Assembly (NCBI GenBank): GCA_040511595.1
Contig: JBEVGU010000027.1
Coordinates: forward strand, 1 to 8,850
Source: JAOUEA01 sp040511595
GTDB lineage: Bacteria; Actinomycetota; UBA4738; HRBIN12
Reading direction: 5' to 3'
Length of the DNA stretch: 8,850 nucleotides
The translations under genes and the position numbers were made by a program. The notes beneath the pieces are model-generated. The model was not told the DNA's origin, ran no database searches, and saw only the letters and a list, made by a program, of their open reading frames with translations. Shown piece by piece: positions 1-7,251 of this stretch. The first letter of the stretch is position 1; each line of letters begins with the position of its first letter.

Positions 1-534
1 CTCGTCGACCTCGTCGTCGACGGCGAGGAGCACCTGGCGATCCCGCGTGAGATCCAGCGCGATCACATCCACGCCCGGTTCGTGCACGTCGACTTCCTGG
101 CGGTGAGCCGCACGCAGACGATCACGGTGAGCGTGCCCGTGCACGAGACCGGCGAGGCCGTGGGCGTGAAGGAAGGCGGCGTGGTCGAGCACCACCTGCG
201 CGAGGTGCAGGTCGTGTGCCTGCCCCAGGACGTGCCCGATGAGCTGGTCATCGACATCACGAACGTCGAGCTCGGCGAGATGGTGCACGTGAGCGACCTG
301 GACGTCCCCGCCGGCGTCACGATCCTCACGAACCCCGACGACGCGATCCTGTCGGTGATCACGCCGGCGCTCCTGCGCGTCGAGGCTGATCTGTCCGTGC
401 CCGGCGAAGAGGCCGTCGAGGTGCCCGCCGAAGCCGAGGCCGAGGGCGAGGGCGAGGAAGCCGCCGAGGTGGCCGAGGGCGAGGCCGCTCCTGCCGAGGG
501 CGAGGCGTCCGACGAAGGGTCCGGCGAGGGCTAG
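1..534 (+). CDS. rplY: Ribosomal protein bL25, CTC/TL5 type (5' end missing)
   Basis: Component of the large ribosomal subunit that binds 5S rRNA; long CTC/TL5-type versions are linked to general stress in other bacteria. The reading frame is already open at base 1, so the start and first part of the N-terminal 5S-binding domain lie outside the window. The visible part begins in that domain: REIQRDHIHARFVHVDFLAV matches the family pattern of a conserved Gln-Arg followed by HVDFL. A second beta-rich domain (TL5 C-terminal type) follows, roughly bases 115-365, including VPVHETGEAVGVKEGG and the segment ending in AILSVITP. The last 42 codons (406-531) form a low-complexity tail of Glu, Ala and Gly. 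Such tails are common in actinobacterial bL25 and are probably disordered. pth starts 14 bases after the stop. Family assignment is secure; only the true start is unknown. Confidence 0.93.
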   Translation, partial: LVDLVVDGEEHLAIPREIQRDHIHARFVHVDFLAVSRTQTITVSVPVHETGEAVGVKEGGVVEHHLREVQVVCLPQDVPDELVIDITNVELGEMVHVSDLDVPAGVTILTNPDDAILSVITPALLRVEADLSVPGEEAVEVPAEAEAEGEGEEAAEVAEGEAAPAEGEASDEGSGEG

Positions 535-548
535 CCCGCGCCACGCGC

Positions 549-1121
549 ATGGCCTGGCTCGTCGCCGGTCTCGGCAATCCTGGCGACCGCTACGCGAACA
601 CCCGGCACAACCTCGGCCGCATGGTCGTGGCCGAGTTGGCGCGCGCCCACGGGGAGCGGTTCCGCAAGGCGCGGTTCCTACCGGCCGAGGTCGCCGAGGT
701 GCGGGAGGACAAAGCGCGAGTGCTGCTCGCATCGAGCACCCGTTACATGAACGAGAGCGGTCCCACGTACGCGAGCCTCGCGAAGAAGCACGATGTGGGG
801 CCCGATCGCCTCATCGCGGTCTACGACGAGCTCGACATCCCCGCGGGGGAGCTCCGTGTGAAGCTCGGCGGCGGCAGCTCGCACAACGGGGTCAAATCGT
901 TGCAGCAGGCGATGCGGGGGCGTGAGTTCCTGCACGTGCGCATCGGCATCGGACGCCCGCCGGGGAGGCAGGACCCCGCCGACTTCGTGCTCGAGCCGAT
1001 CGGGAAGCGGCTCGAGGCCGACGTGGCGATCTGGGCGGGCCATGCCGCCGACGCGGTGCGGAGCCTGGTCGTCGAGGGGCTCGACGCCACCCAGGACGGG
1101 TTCAACCGCCGCGCACCCTGA
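549..1121 (+). CDS. pth: Peptidyl-tRNA hydrolase
   Basis: Cytoplasmic esterase that cleaves peptidyl-tRNA released from stalled ribosomes and so recycles tRNA. The 190-residue protein has the normal family length. It starts with the typical MAWLVAGLGNPG, which fixes the ATG. Residues matching the active site of E. coli Pth fall at the same numbers: Asn10, catalytic His20 (in TRHN), Asn68 (in RYMNESG) and Asp93 (in YDELD). Asn113, in the GGGSSHNGVKS loop, corresponds to E. coli Asn114. RIGIGRPPG and DFVLEP are further family signatures. There is no good Shine-Dalgarno sequence before the ATG. With the stop of rplY only 14 bases upstream, translation probably depends on coupling to rplY, and the pair is likely cotranscribed. 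A weak hairpin follows the stop. The assignment is very secure. Confidence 0.97.
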   Translation: MAWLVAGLGNPGDRYANTRHNLGRMVVAELARAHGERFRKARFLPAEVAEVREDKARVLLASSTRYMNESGPTYASLAKKHDVGPDRLIAVYDELDIPAGELRVKLGGGSSHNGVKSLQQAMRGREFLHVRIGIGRPPGRQDPADFVLEPIGKRLEADVAIWAGHAADAVRSLVVEGLDATQDGFNRRAP

Positions 1122-1131
1122 TCGTCGTTTG

Positions 1132-1159
1132 CGCGGACCGTTCCCCCTGAACGTGTGCG
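1132..1159 (+). terminator. Possible hairpin after pth
   Basis: A 5-bp stem, CGTTC (1139-1143) with GAACG (1149-1153) around a CCCCT loop, can be extended outward with bulges (CA/TG, then CGC/GCG). It starts 10 bases after the pth stop, in the only gap between pth and the next gene. No T-run follows, so it is not a classic intrinsic terminator. It could weaken read-through or protect the rplY-pth transcript end, or be chance in GC-rich DNA. Confidence 0.2.
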
Positions 1160-1174
1160 GAGCCGCCGGATGCC

Positions 1175-1202
1175 TTCAGTCCTCCCGCCACGCTCCGATA
1201 CC
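1175..1202 (+). promoter_or_regulatory. Weak candidate promoter for the DUF5317-like gene
   Basis: TTCAGT (1175-1180) and GATACC (1197-1202) are separated by 16 bases and lie just before the ATG at 1208. No Shine-Dalgarno sequence is present between them and the start, which would fit a leaderless transcript. Neither hexamer matches consensus well (the -10 lacks the final T of TANNNT), so this is only a suggestion; read-through from rplY-pth is an alternative. Confidence 0.2.
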
Positions 1203-1207
1203 GACGT

Positions 1208-1816
1208 ATGGAGTTGTTGCTCGCGACGATCTCGGCTGCGGTGGTGATCGGGTTTCTGCTCAACGGCCGCCTGGCCGATCTGAGTGGGCTCGAGATCCGC
1301 TGGGCGGGACTCGCGATCGCGGGACTCTGTCTGCAGCTCGTGTCGGGCCCCGGCATCGCCGTGCCTGTCGCTTGCCTCTCCCTCTCGTTCGTCGTGCTCT
1401 CGATCTTCGCGGTCGTGAACCTCAGGGTGGTGGGCTTCCCGCTGATCCTGGCGGGCGTCGCGCTCAACGCGTTCGTGATCGGTCTCAACCAGGGCATGCC
1501 CGTGTCCGAACGTGCGCTCGTCGCCACGGGGCGGATCGCGACGATCGACGCCCTCACGCATGCCCCGCCGCCCAAACATCACCTGGCCACCCGCGACGAC
1601 GTCGCGATGTTCCTCGGCGACGTGATCGCTGTGCCGCGGCCGATCGCCCAGGCGATCAGCGTGGGCGACGTCCTGACCTACGCGGGCATCGGCGTCGTCA
1701 TCGTCGCGGGCATGCGGGCCTCCGTGCTGCGCCGAGGCGAGGGTGCGGATGATCGAGCGCCGTTCGACGACGAGCCGGCCGCCCTCGAGCGGCTCGGCGC
1801 CGAACCCCCGCCGTAA
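1208..1816 (+). CDS. DUF5317-like multi-pass membrane protein, function unknown
   Basis: A 202-residue protein with four hydrophobic segments in the first half (about residues 2-18, 32-50, 52-70, 74-94), a polar stretch (95-150), a fifth hydrophobic segment (155-169) and a charged, Pro/Glu-rich tail (170-202). It resembles the DUF5317 family as I remember it: an Asn-rich turn followed by GMPVS (96-100), a KHH motif (123-125), then FLGDVIAVPRP (135-145) and SVGDVLTY (151-158). The conserved motifs cluster in the polar stretch between membrane segments 4 and 5, which is probably the functional part. No enzymatic motif is recognisable and I do not assign a function. There is no Shine-Dalgarno sequence before the ATG. 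In Bacillus the comparable pth-mfd gap holds the unrelated small gene fin. The gene is surely real; the family name is from memory of motifs. Confidence 0.8.
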   Translation: MELLLATISAAVVIGFLLNGRLADLSGLEIRWAGLAIAGLCLQLVSGPGIAVPVACLSLSFVVLSIFAVVNLRVVGFPLILAGVALNAFVIGLNQGMPVSERALVATGRIATIDALTHAPPPKHHLATRDDVAMFLGDVIAVPRPIAQAISVGDVLTYAGIGVVIVAGMRASVLRRGEGADDRAPFDDEPAALERLGAEPPP

Positions 1817-1830
1817 GCGGACGTCCCCGC

Positions 1831-1836
1831 TAGACT
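1831..1836 (+). promoter_or_regulatory. Candidate -10 box (TAGACT) for mfd
   Basis: TAGACT fits the actinobacterial TANNNT -10 consensus and lies in the 94-base gap between the membrane protein gene and mfd. It would start transcription near 1843-1845 and give a leader of roughly 65-70 bases before the preferred mfd start. No clear -35 element is visible at the right distance. The same hexamer recurs before the lipoprotein gene at 5306. Confidence 0.4.
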
Positions 1837-1900
1837 CGAATCCCGTCGGGCCCGGCGCAGCGCGCCGAGGCCTGTTCGTGATGTCCCGGACGCGGAAGTC

Positions 1901-1904
1901 GAGG
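1901..1904 (+). promoter_or_regulatory. Ribosome binding site that favours the mfd start at 1911
   Basis: GAGG sits 6 bases before the ATG at 1911, a good Shine-Dalgarno spacing. The other in-frame ATG, at 1881, has a GAGG (1867-1870) 10 bases upstream, which is less favourable. Confidence 0.45.
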
Positions 1905-1910
1905 TTCCGG

Positions 1911-4900
1911 ATGGGTCTGCGCGACACCGTCGATCTGCTCGTCGGATCGGAGCCGTTCGAGCGGTTGCTGCTCGCTCGCGAGCGGCCGATCGTGGCTCGT
2001 GCGGAAGCGGGTGAGGACTTCGTCGTTGCGGGTCTCGCGACGGCGTTGGACGCGCCCGTGCTCGCCGTGGCTCCCGGTCCGCACGAGGCCGACGCCCTCG
2101 CGGCCGATCTCGAGGCGTTCCTCGGCCCCGAGCGCGTCGCCCTGTTGCCTGCGTGGGAGGCCCTGCCGTATGAGGGCATCTCGCCGGCTCCGGACGTGGC
2201 TGCCCGACGCGCGACCGCCATCGCCCACCTGCGGGAGGCCAAGGGCGCGTTCGTGCTCGTGGCGCCCGTGCTCGCGGCGATGCAGGGCTTGATCCCGACC
2301 CTCGGCGCGACCCCTCCGCTCCAGTTGGTGGCAGGGCTCGAGCTGCCACCCGACGCGCTCGCCGAACGTTTGGTCGAGCTCGGATACGCGCGGGCCGACG
2401 TCGTCGAACATCGTGGCGAGTTCGCCGTCCGCGGGGGCGTCGTCGACGTGTTCGGCGGTACGGCCCGGCGGCCGGTGCGCCTGGACTACTGGGGCGACGA
2501 GATCGAGACGATCCGGGAGTTCGTGCCATCGACGCAGCTCTCGACCGACCGCGTCGCCCTCGCCGAGGTCCCCGCTACGCGGGAGCTGATCGCGGACGAC
2601 GCCATGCGTGCCCGGGCCCGCGACGCTGCGGTGGCGGCGCCCGATCGGTTCGCCGATCAGCTCGAGCGCTTCGCCGACGGGCTGTTCGTCGAGGGCGCCG
2701 AGACCCTGGCCCCCTTCCTCTTCGACGCGATGCCGTCGCCGGCGGAGCTGCTGCCCAACGGGGCCTGGGTCGTGATGACGCGCGCGCATCGCACCCTCGA
2801 CCGCGCGCGGTCCGCGCACGGCGAGGCCGAGGCGCTCGCCGAGGCGGTCTCGTGGCCGGCGGCCCGGGTGCTGCGCTCCATCGACGACGCCCTAGGCGAT
2901 CGCGTGCGGCTGCACCTCACCGAGTTCGCCGAGGGGCTCGACCTCGGCATCGCGGGCTGGGGCTCGGCGCAAGGCAACGCAGCCGAGCTCGCGCGACGCT
3001 CCGGCGAGCTCGCCGGCATCGGTTATCGGATCGTCGTGTCGGGCCGAGGGCACGGCTCTCTGGAGCGGGCCCGTGAGGTCCTCGGCGTCGACATCGCGGT
3101 CGAGCCCGTGGAGTCGCCGCTCGCAGGCGGGTTCCTGTTCGCCGCGGGGAAGCTCGCCGTTGTCACCGAGGAGGACCTGTTCGGATCGCGTCGCCACACC
3201 CGCAGCGCCCCCCGGTTCACCCGGCGCCGCACGGACTCGATCGCCGACGAGCTGGAGACCGGCGACTTCGCGGTGCATCGCATCCACGGTGTCGGGCGGT
3301 ACGCGGGCATCACGCACCGCGAGCTCGCCGGCGCCGAACGTGACTACCTCGTGCTCGAGTACGCCGCCGGCGACAAGCTGTTCGTGCCGAGCGACCAGGT
3401 CGGCATGGTCGCGAAGTACGTCGGCGGCGACGCGCCGCGGCTCCACCGCATGGGGGGCAGCGACTGGGCGCGGGCCACCGCGAAGGTCAAGCGCGCCGTG
3501 CGCGACATGGCGGGCGAGCTCGTGCGCCTGTACACCGTGCGCCTCTCGGTGCCCGGCCACCCATTCGGGCCCGATACGCCGTGGCAGCAGGAGCTCGAGG
3601 ACGCGTTCCCACACGAGGAGACGACCGACCAGATCTCGGCGATCGACGAGGTCAAGGCCGACATGATGCTGCCCAAGCCGATGGACCGCCTGATCTGCGG
3701 CGACGTCGGATTCGGCAAGACCGAGATCGCGGTCCGTGCGGCGTTCAAGGCCGTGATGGAAGGCAAGCAGGTCGCCGTGCTCGTGCCGACGACGTTGCTC
3801 GCCGAACAGCACTTCATCACGCTCAGCGAGCGGTTCGCGCCGTTCCCGGTCACGGTGAAGATGCTCAGTCGGTTCGTGAGCCACACGGAGCAGAAGCAGA
3901 TCGTCGAGGACGTGCGGGCCGGCAAAGTCGACGTCGTGATCGGCACGCACCGCCTGCTCAGCAAGGACATGGCCTTCCGCGATCTCGGCTTGCTCGTGGT
4001 CGACGAGGAGCAGCGGTTCGGGGTCGCCCACAAGGAGCGCTTGAAGCAGTTCCGCGCGAGCGTCGACGTGCTCACGATGACGGCGACCCCGATCCCGCGC
4101 ACGCTCGAGATGGCCCTCACCGGCATCCGGGAGATGAGCACGATCGACACACCACCGGAGGATCGCCAACCGGTGCTCACCTACGTCGGGAGCTACGACG
4201 AGGGGCTCGCGCTCGGCGCCGTGCGCCGCGAGCTGCTGCGCGAGGGCCAGGCCTTCTGGGTCCACAACCGGGTGGCGACGATCGACCGCCAGGCGGCGTG
4301 GCTCCGGGAGCAGCTTCCCGAGGCCCGCCTCGTCGTCGCGCACGGGCAGATGGACGAGGCGTTGCTCGAGCAGCAGATGGTGCGGTTCTGGAACCGCGAG
4401 GCCGACGTGCTGGTCTCGACCGTGATCATCGAGAGCGGTCTCGACGTGCCCAACGCGAACACGCTCGTGGTCGACCGGGCCGACGTGCTCGGGCTCGCTC
4501 AGATGTACCAGCTCCGGGGCCGGGTCGGCCGCTCCACCGAGCGAGCGTTCGCCTACTTCTTCTTCCCTCCGCAGCGCGAGATGACGGACGAGGCGCGGGA
4601 GCGGCTCGCGTCGATCAGCGCGCACCAGGCGCTCGGCTCGGGTTTCAAGATCGCGATGAAGGACCTCGAGATCCGCGGCGCCGGGAACATGCTCGGCGCG
4701 GAGCAGTCGGGCCACATCGCGGCGGTCGGCTTCGACGCCTACGCGCGCATCCTGCAGGAGTCGATGGCCGAGATGAAGGGGGAGGAGGTGCCCGAGGACG
4801 TGGAGCTCCGCATCGACCTTCCCGTCAAGGCGTTCGTGCCGCCCGGGTGGGTGGCCCAGGAAGCGTTGCGGCTCGAGCTGTACCGGCGGATCTCGCTCGC

Positions 4901-5255
4901 CCCCGACCACGCCACACTCGAGCGGATCCGCGCCGAGACCGTCGACCGGTACGGAGCGCTTCCCGGCGAGGTCGAGACGCTGTTCGCGATCGCGTCGCTG
5001 CGCGTGGCCGCCCACGCCCTCGGCGTCGAGGAGATCTCGACGTTCCGCGATCAGGTGCGGCTGAAGCCGGTCGCGATCCCGGACCCGCTGCTGCTCGACC
5101 TGGAGGAGCGCGTGTACAAGGCGAGCTACGCGCCCGAGTCCCGCACATTGAACCTGGTGCCCGAACGCGTCTTCGGGAAGGATCTCGTCGCCTTCGTCGA
5201 ACGGTGGCTGCTCGAGGCAGCGACCGGCGAGGCGGCGCTTCCCGCGGCCACGTGA
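1911..5255 (+). CDS. mfd: Transcription-repair coupling factor Mfd
   Basis: ATP-driven DNA translocase that removes RNA polymerase stalled at DNA lesions and recruits UvrA to start nucleotide excision repair. At 1114 residues from this start it is close to the usual length (about 1150). The N-terminal UvrB-like module shows AWEALPYEG (from residue 81) and RGEFAVRGGVVDVF (from 168). The RNA polymerase-interaction domain spans about 451-504 (GDFAVHRIHGVGRY, then YLVLEYAAGDKLFVPSDQ). Helicase motifs follow: Walker A GDVGFGKT (597-604), DEEQ box (698-701), TATPIPRT (724-731), STVIIESGLD (836-845) and QLRGRVGR (867-874). The RecG-like translocation segment LEIRGAGNMLG is at 919-929, and a C-terminal regulatory domain closes the protein. 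All key residues are intact. The frame is open upstream to 1743, but that part overlaps the previous gene. ATG 1881 would add ten basic residues and cannot be excluded. Confidence 0.97.
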   Translation: MGLRDTVDLLVGSEPFERLLLARERPIVARAEAGEDFVVAGLATALDAPVLAVAPGPHEADALAADLEAFLGPERVALLPAWEALPYEGISPAPDVAARRATAIAHLREAKGAFVLVAPVLAAMQGLIPTLGATPPLQLVAGLELPPDALAERLVELGYARADVVEHRGEFAVRGGVVDVFGGTARRPVRLDYWGDEIETIREFVPSTQLSTDRVALAEVPATRELIADDAMRARARDAAVAAPDRFADQLERFADGLFVEGAETLAPFLFDAMPSPAELLPNGAWVVMTRAHRTLDRARSAHGEAEALAEAVSWPAARVLRSIDDALGDRVRLHLTEFAEGLDLGIAGWGSAQGNAAELARRSGELAGIGYRIVVSGRGHGSLERAREVLGVDIAVEPVESPLAGGFLFAAGKLAVVTEEDLFGSRRHTRSAPRFTRRRTDSIADELETGDFAVHRIHGVGRYAGITHRELAGAERDYLVLEYAAGDKLFVPSDQVGMVAKYVGGDAPRLHRMGGSDWARATAKVKRAVRDMAGELVRLYTVRLSVPGHPFGPDTPWQQELEDAFPHEETTDQISAIDEVKADMMLPKPMDRLICGDVGFGKTEIAVRAAFKAVMEGKQVAVLVPTTLLAEQHFITLSERFAPFPVTVKMLSRFVSHTEQKQIVEDVRAGKVDVVIGTHRLLSKDMAFRDLGLLVVDEEQRFGVAHKERLKQFRASVDVLTMTATPIPRTLEMALTGIREMSTIDTPPEDRQPVLTYVGSYDEGLALGAVRRELLREGQAFWVHNRVATIDRQAAWLREQLPEARLVVAHGQMDEALLEQQMVRFWNREADVLVSTVIIESGLDVPNANTLVVDRADVLGLAQMYQLRGRVGRSTERAFAYFFFPPQREMTDEARERLASISAHQALGSGFKIAMKDLEIRGAGNMLGAEQSGHIAAVGFDAYARILQESMAEMKGEEVPEDVELRIDLPVKAFVPPGWVAQEALRLELYRRISLAPDHATLERIRAETVDRYGALPGEVETLFAIASLRVAAHALGVEEISTFRDQVRLKPVAIPDPLLLDLEERVYKASYAPESRTLNLVPERVFGKDLVAFVERWLLEAATGEAALPAAT

Positions 5256-5305
5256 CGTTCGTGTGTCGGGCGATCCTGGACGGCGGCCGGTCGTGGCCGA
5301 GCCCG

Positions 5306-5311
5306 TAGACT
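5306..5311 (+). promoter_or_regulatory. -10 box (TAGACT) of a probable leaderless promoter for the lipoprotein-mazG-dehydratase operon
   Basis: TAGACT is a full match to TANNNT and ends 9 bases before the ATG at 5321, so transcription would begin at or within about 3 bases of the start codon. There is no Shine-Dalgarno sequence in between, as expected for leaderless mRNA, which is common in actinobacteria. No convincing -35 is present; upstream there is only a small CGGCC/GGCCG hairpin (5284-5299), without a T-run. Confidence 0.55.
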
Positions 5312-5320
5312 GGTCGTTCG

Positions 5321-6349
5321 ATGAACTCCGGAACGCTTCGCCTCATCGCCCTGCCCGTGATCGGCGCAGTCATGCTCGCCGCCTGCAGCAGCGGGCCTTC
5401 GCCCGCCGCGACCGCCGGCTCGACCGACATCACCGACGAGCAGCTCACCCAGGAGGCGAAGCTGTTCACGTTCCTGGCAGGGCTCAGCCAGCAGCAATGC
5501 GGAGGCCCCGCGGCCGGCGGAGAGACCCAGGAAGCCACGTGCAACCGGTTCACGCTCGGCAACATGATCCAGAGCGCGTTCGTCGCCGACTACGCGCAGG
5601 CCAACGATATCTCGGTGAAGGCGTCCGAGGTCGACGACGTCATCACGAACCTCGAGGGACAGGTCACCGCCGAGGCCATCGACCAGGAGCTCGAGAAGCT
5701 CGACCTCACGCGCGCCGATCTGGAGACGCTCGCGAACGAGGTGCTGCTCTTCCAAGCGGTCCAGGTCAAGGTGGCCGAGGACGGGCTGGACGATGCGCGG
5801 ATGCGGCAGCTCTACGACGACGAGATCCTGCGGTTCACGACGATCGAGGCCCTGCACATCCTGGTTGACTCCGAGACCGAGGCACAGGACGTCTACGATC
5901 GAGTCACGGCGCCCGGAGCCACGCAGAAGACGTTCGAGAGCCTCGCGAAGAAGGTCTCGACCGACACGCAATCGGGGGCGAACGGTGGCAGCCTCGGCCA
6001 GGCGGTCGCCTCGACGTTCGTGCCCGAGTTCGGTGAGGCCGCGGCAGCGCTCGCGCCCGGCGAGATCAGCCGGCCGGTGCAGAGCGACTTCGGGTGGCAC
6101 GTGATCTACCTGGTGAACAAGCAGGTCACCCCGTTCGACGAGGCGAAGGCCCAGTTGTCCCAAGGCGAGCAGGCCACGGTGTTCAATGCGTGGATGCGCG
6201 ACCAGGTCGAGACCCACGGCGTCGACGTGAACCCGAAGTACGGCCGGTGGGATGCGGAGACACTCACCGTCGTCGCGGCGAACAGCACCGACCCGAGTGC
6301 GACGGCAGCGCCGTCCGAAGGCGCCGGCGGGGGCACGCCCACGCCGTGA
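5321..6349 (+). CDS. Lipoprotein with PpiC/SurA-like parvulin prolyl isomerase domain
   Basis: Probable membrane-anchored extracytoplasmic chaperone that speeds cis/trans isomerisation of X-Pro bonds in secreted proteins, similar in plan to PrsA and SurA. The 342-residue protein starts with a lipoprotein signal: a hydrophobic segment (8-19) and lipobox LAAC with Cys22 as the lipid attachment site. A helical region (about 36-170) resembles the SurA N-terminal chaperone domain. The parvulin domain covers about 178-267, from LHILVDSE through the typical NGGSLG loop and VPEFGEAAAAL to SDFGWHVIYLVNK. The tail is rich in Ala, Ser, Thr, Gly and Pro and probably disordered. Cys60 and Cys74, in the N-terminal part, could form a disulfide outside the membrane. 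The stop codon overlaps the mazG start (GTGA). Whether it isomerises, only chaperones, or both cannot be judged from sequence. Confidence 0.9.
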   Translation: MNSGTLRLIALPVIGAVMLAACSSGPSPAATAGSTDITDEQLTQEAKLFTFLAGLSQQQCGGPAAGGETQEATCNRFTLGNMIQSAFVADYAQANDISVKASEVDDVITNLEGQVTAEAIDQELEKLDLTRADLETLANEVLLFQAVQVKVAEDGLDDARMRQLYDDEILRFTTIEALHILVDSETEAQDVYDRVTAPGATQKTFESLAKKVSTDTQSGANGGSLGQAVASTFVPEFGEAAAALAPGEISRPVQSDFGWHVIYLVNKQVTPFDEAKAQLSQGEQATVFNAWMRDQVETHGVDVNPKYGRWDAETLTVVAANSTDPSATAAPSEGAGGGTPTP

Positions 6350-7251
6350 CCGACGGCCCTCCTCACCCCGGTGACCTGCTCGACCACGTCCCGGAGGGCC
6401 CCGTCCCGAGCTCCCAGCGCGGCGAACGCCTGCTCGATCTGGTCCGCGTGATGGCGAGGCTCCGCGGCCCGGGTGGTTGCCCCTGGGACGCCGAGCAGAC
6501 CCACGTCACGCTGGCCCGCCACCTGCTCGAGGAGACCCACGAGCTGCTCGAGGCGATCGATGCCGCTGACGACGACGCGATGCGCGACGAGCTCGGCGAC
6601 GTGTTGTTGCAGGTCGTGTTCCATGCGCAGATGGCGGCCGACGAGGGGCGATGGGACGTCGACGACGTCGCGGAAGGCCTCGTGCGGAAGCTCGTCTATC
6701 GCCATCCGCATGTGTTCGGCGAGGTGGAGGTGACCGGCGCCGACGAGGTCCTCGTGAACTGGGAGAAGCTCAAGGCCGCCGAGGCGGGCGGGGTGGGTGC
6801 GCGCGCCGCCGTGGACGACGACATCCCCGCGTCGCTGCCCTCGCTCGCCCGCGCGGCCAAGGTGCAGCGTCGCGCGGCTGGATGGGGCTTCGAGTGGCGC
6901 TCCGTCGACTCGGCCGTCGGGGCCTTGCGGGAAGAGGTCGACGAGCTGGCCGCCGCGACCGCCGATCCGCTCGACGCCGAGGAAGAGGTCGGCGACGTGC
7001 TGTTCGCCACGGTTGCGCTCGCCCGGAAGCTCGGCGTCGACGCCGAGAGCGCGCTGCGCCGCACGGTCCGCGGATTCTCGGAACGGTACGAGCGGTTCGT
7101 CGACCTCGCATCCGAGCGGGGTCTCGACGTGGAACGGGCCGGCGACCCGGAGCTGCGATCGCTGTTCCGCGAGGCACGCGAGGTGCCGGGGGCGCCGGAG
7201 GCTCGCGAGCCGTCGGGGCCGCCCGAGTCGCCGGAGCCTCGCGAGCCGTGA
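6346..7251 (+). CDS. mazG: Nucleoside triphosphate pyrophosphohydrolase MazG
   Basis: Cytoplasmic enzyme that hydrolyses NTPs and dNTPs to monophosphates and pyrophosphate; it cleans damaged nucleotides from the pool and, in E. coli, lowers ppGpp. The 301-residue protein has the two MazG repeats of the full-length family. The first contains LRGPGGCPWD, the metal-binding EETHE (62-66) and ELGD (82-85), then the KLVYRHPHVFG signature. The second contains EEVDE (196-200) and EVGD (214-217) and ends near GFSERYERF. I chose GTG 6346 because it overlaps the lipoprotein stop by 4 bases and leaves a normal N-terminus. The next ATG (6451) would cut into the conserved start of the first domain. A GGGGG stretch 12 bases upstream is a weak ribosome binding site. 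The last 25 or so residues are a Pro/Glu/Arg-rich extension built on a short repeat. Confidence 0.94.
   Translation: MTDGPPHPGDLLDHVPEGPVPSSQRGERLLDLVRVMARLRGPGGCPWDAEQTHVTLARHLLEETHELLEAIDAADDDAMRDELGDVLLQVVFHAQMAADEGRWDVDDVAEGLVRKLVYRHPHVFGEVEVTGADEVLVNWEKLKAAEAGGVGARAAVDDDIPASLPSLARAAKVQRRAAGWGFEWRSVDSAVGALREEVDELAAATADPLDAEEEVGDVLFATVALARKLGVDAESALRRTVRGFSERYERFVDLASERGLDVERAGDPELRSLFREAREVPGAPEAREPSGPPESPEPREP
7195..7249 (+). repeat. Short imperfect direct repeat in the 3' end of mazG, with palindrome
   Basis: Two 19-base copies (7195-7213 and 7231-7249) differ at one base and start 36 bases apart. In frame they encode PEAREPS and PEPREP-stop, so the second copy supplies the mazG stop and the dehydratase GTG. 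The first copy contains the perfect palindrome GGCTCGCGAGCC (7200-7211); the second keeps only the CTCGCGAG core. Most likely a small local duplication that lengthened the MazG tail. Confidence 0.6.

Noticed and set aside
1832..1850. tRNA-like T-loop (ACTCGAATCCCG) upstream of mfd
   Set aside because: The flanks cannot form the 5-bp T-stem, and no acceptor or anticodon arms are present. Chance resemblance.
2892..5015. 707-codon open frame on the - strand opposite mfd, and other long antisense frames (e.g. 821-2242, 5126-6217, 6106-7395)
   Set aside because: High GC at third codon positions suppresses stops on the opposite strand. Their translations are low-complexity, rich in Arg, His, Asp and Leu, and show no recognisable domain, while the + strand genes are secure.
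5284..5299. CGGCC/GGCCG hairpin between mfd and the lipoprotein gene as a terminator
   Set aside because: Only 5 bp with no T-run; expected by chance in GC-rich DNA.
3581..5308. 575-codon open frame on the + strand inside mfd
   Set aside because: Arg/Gly/Ala-rich shadow of mfd in another frame, with no family motifs.
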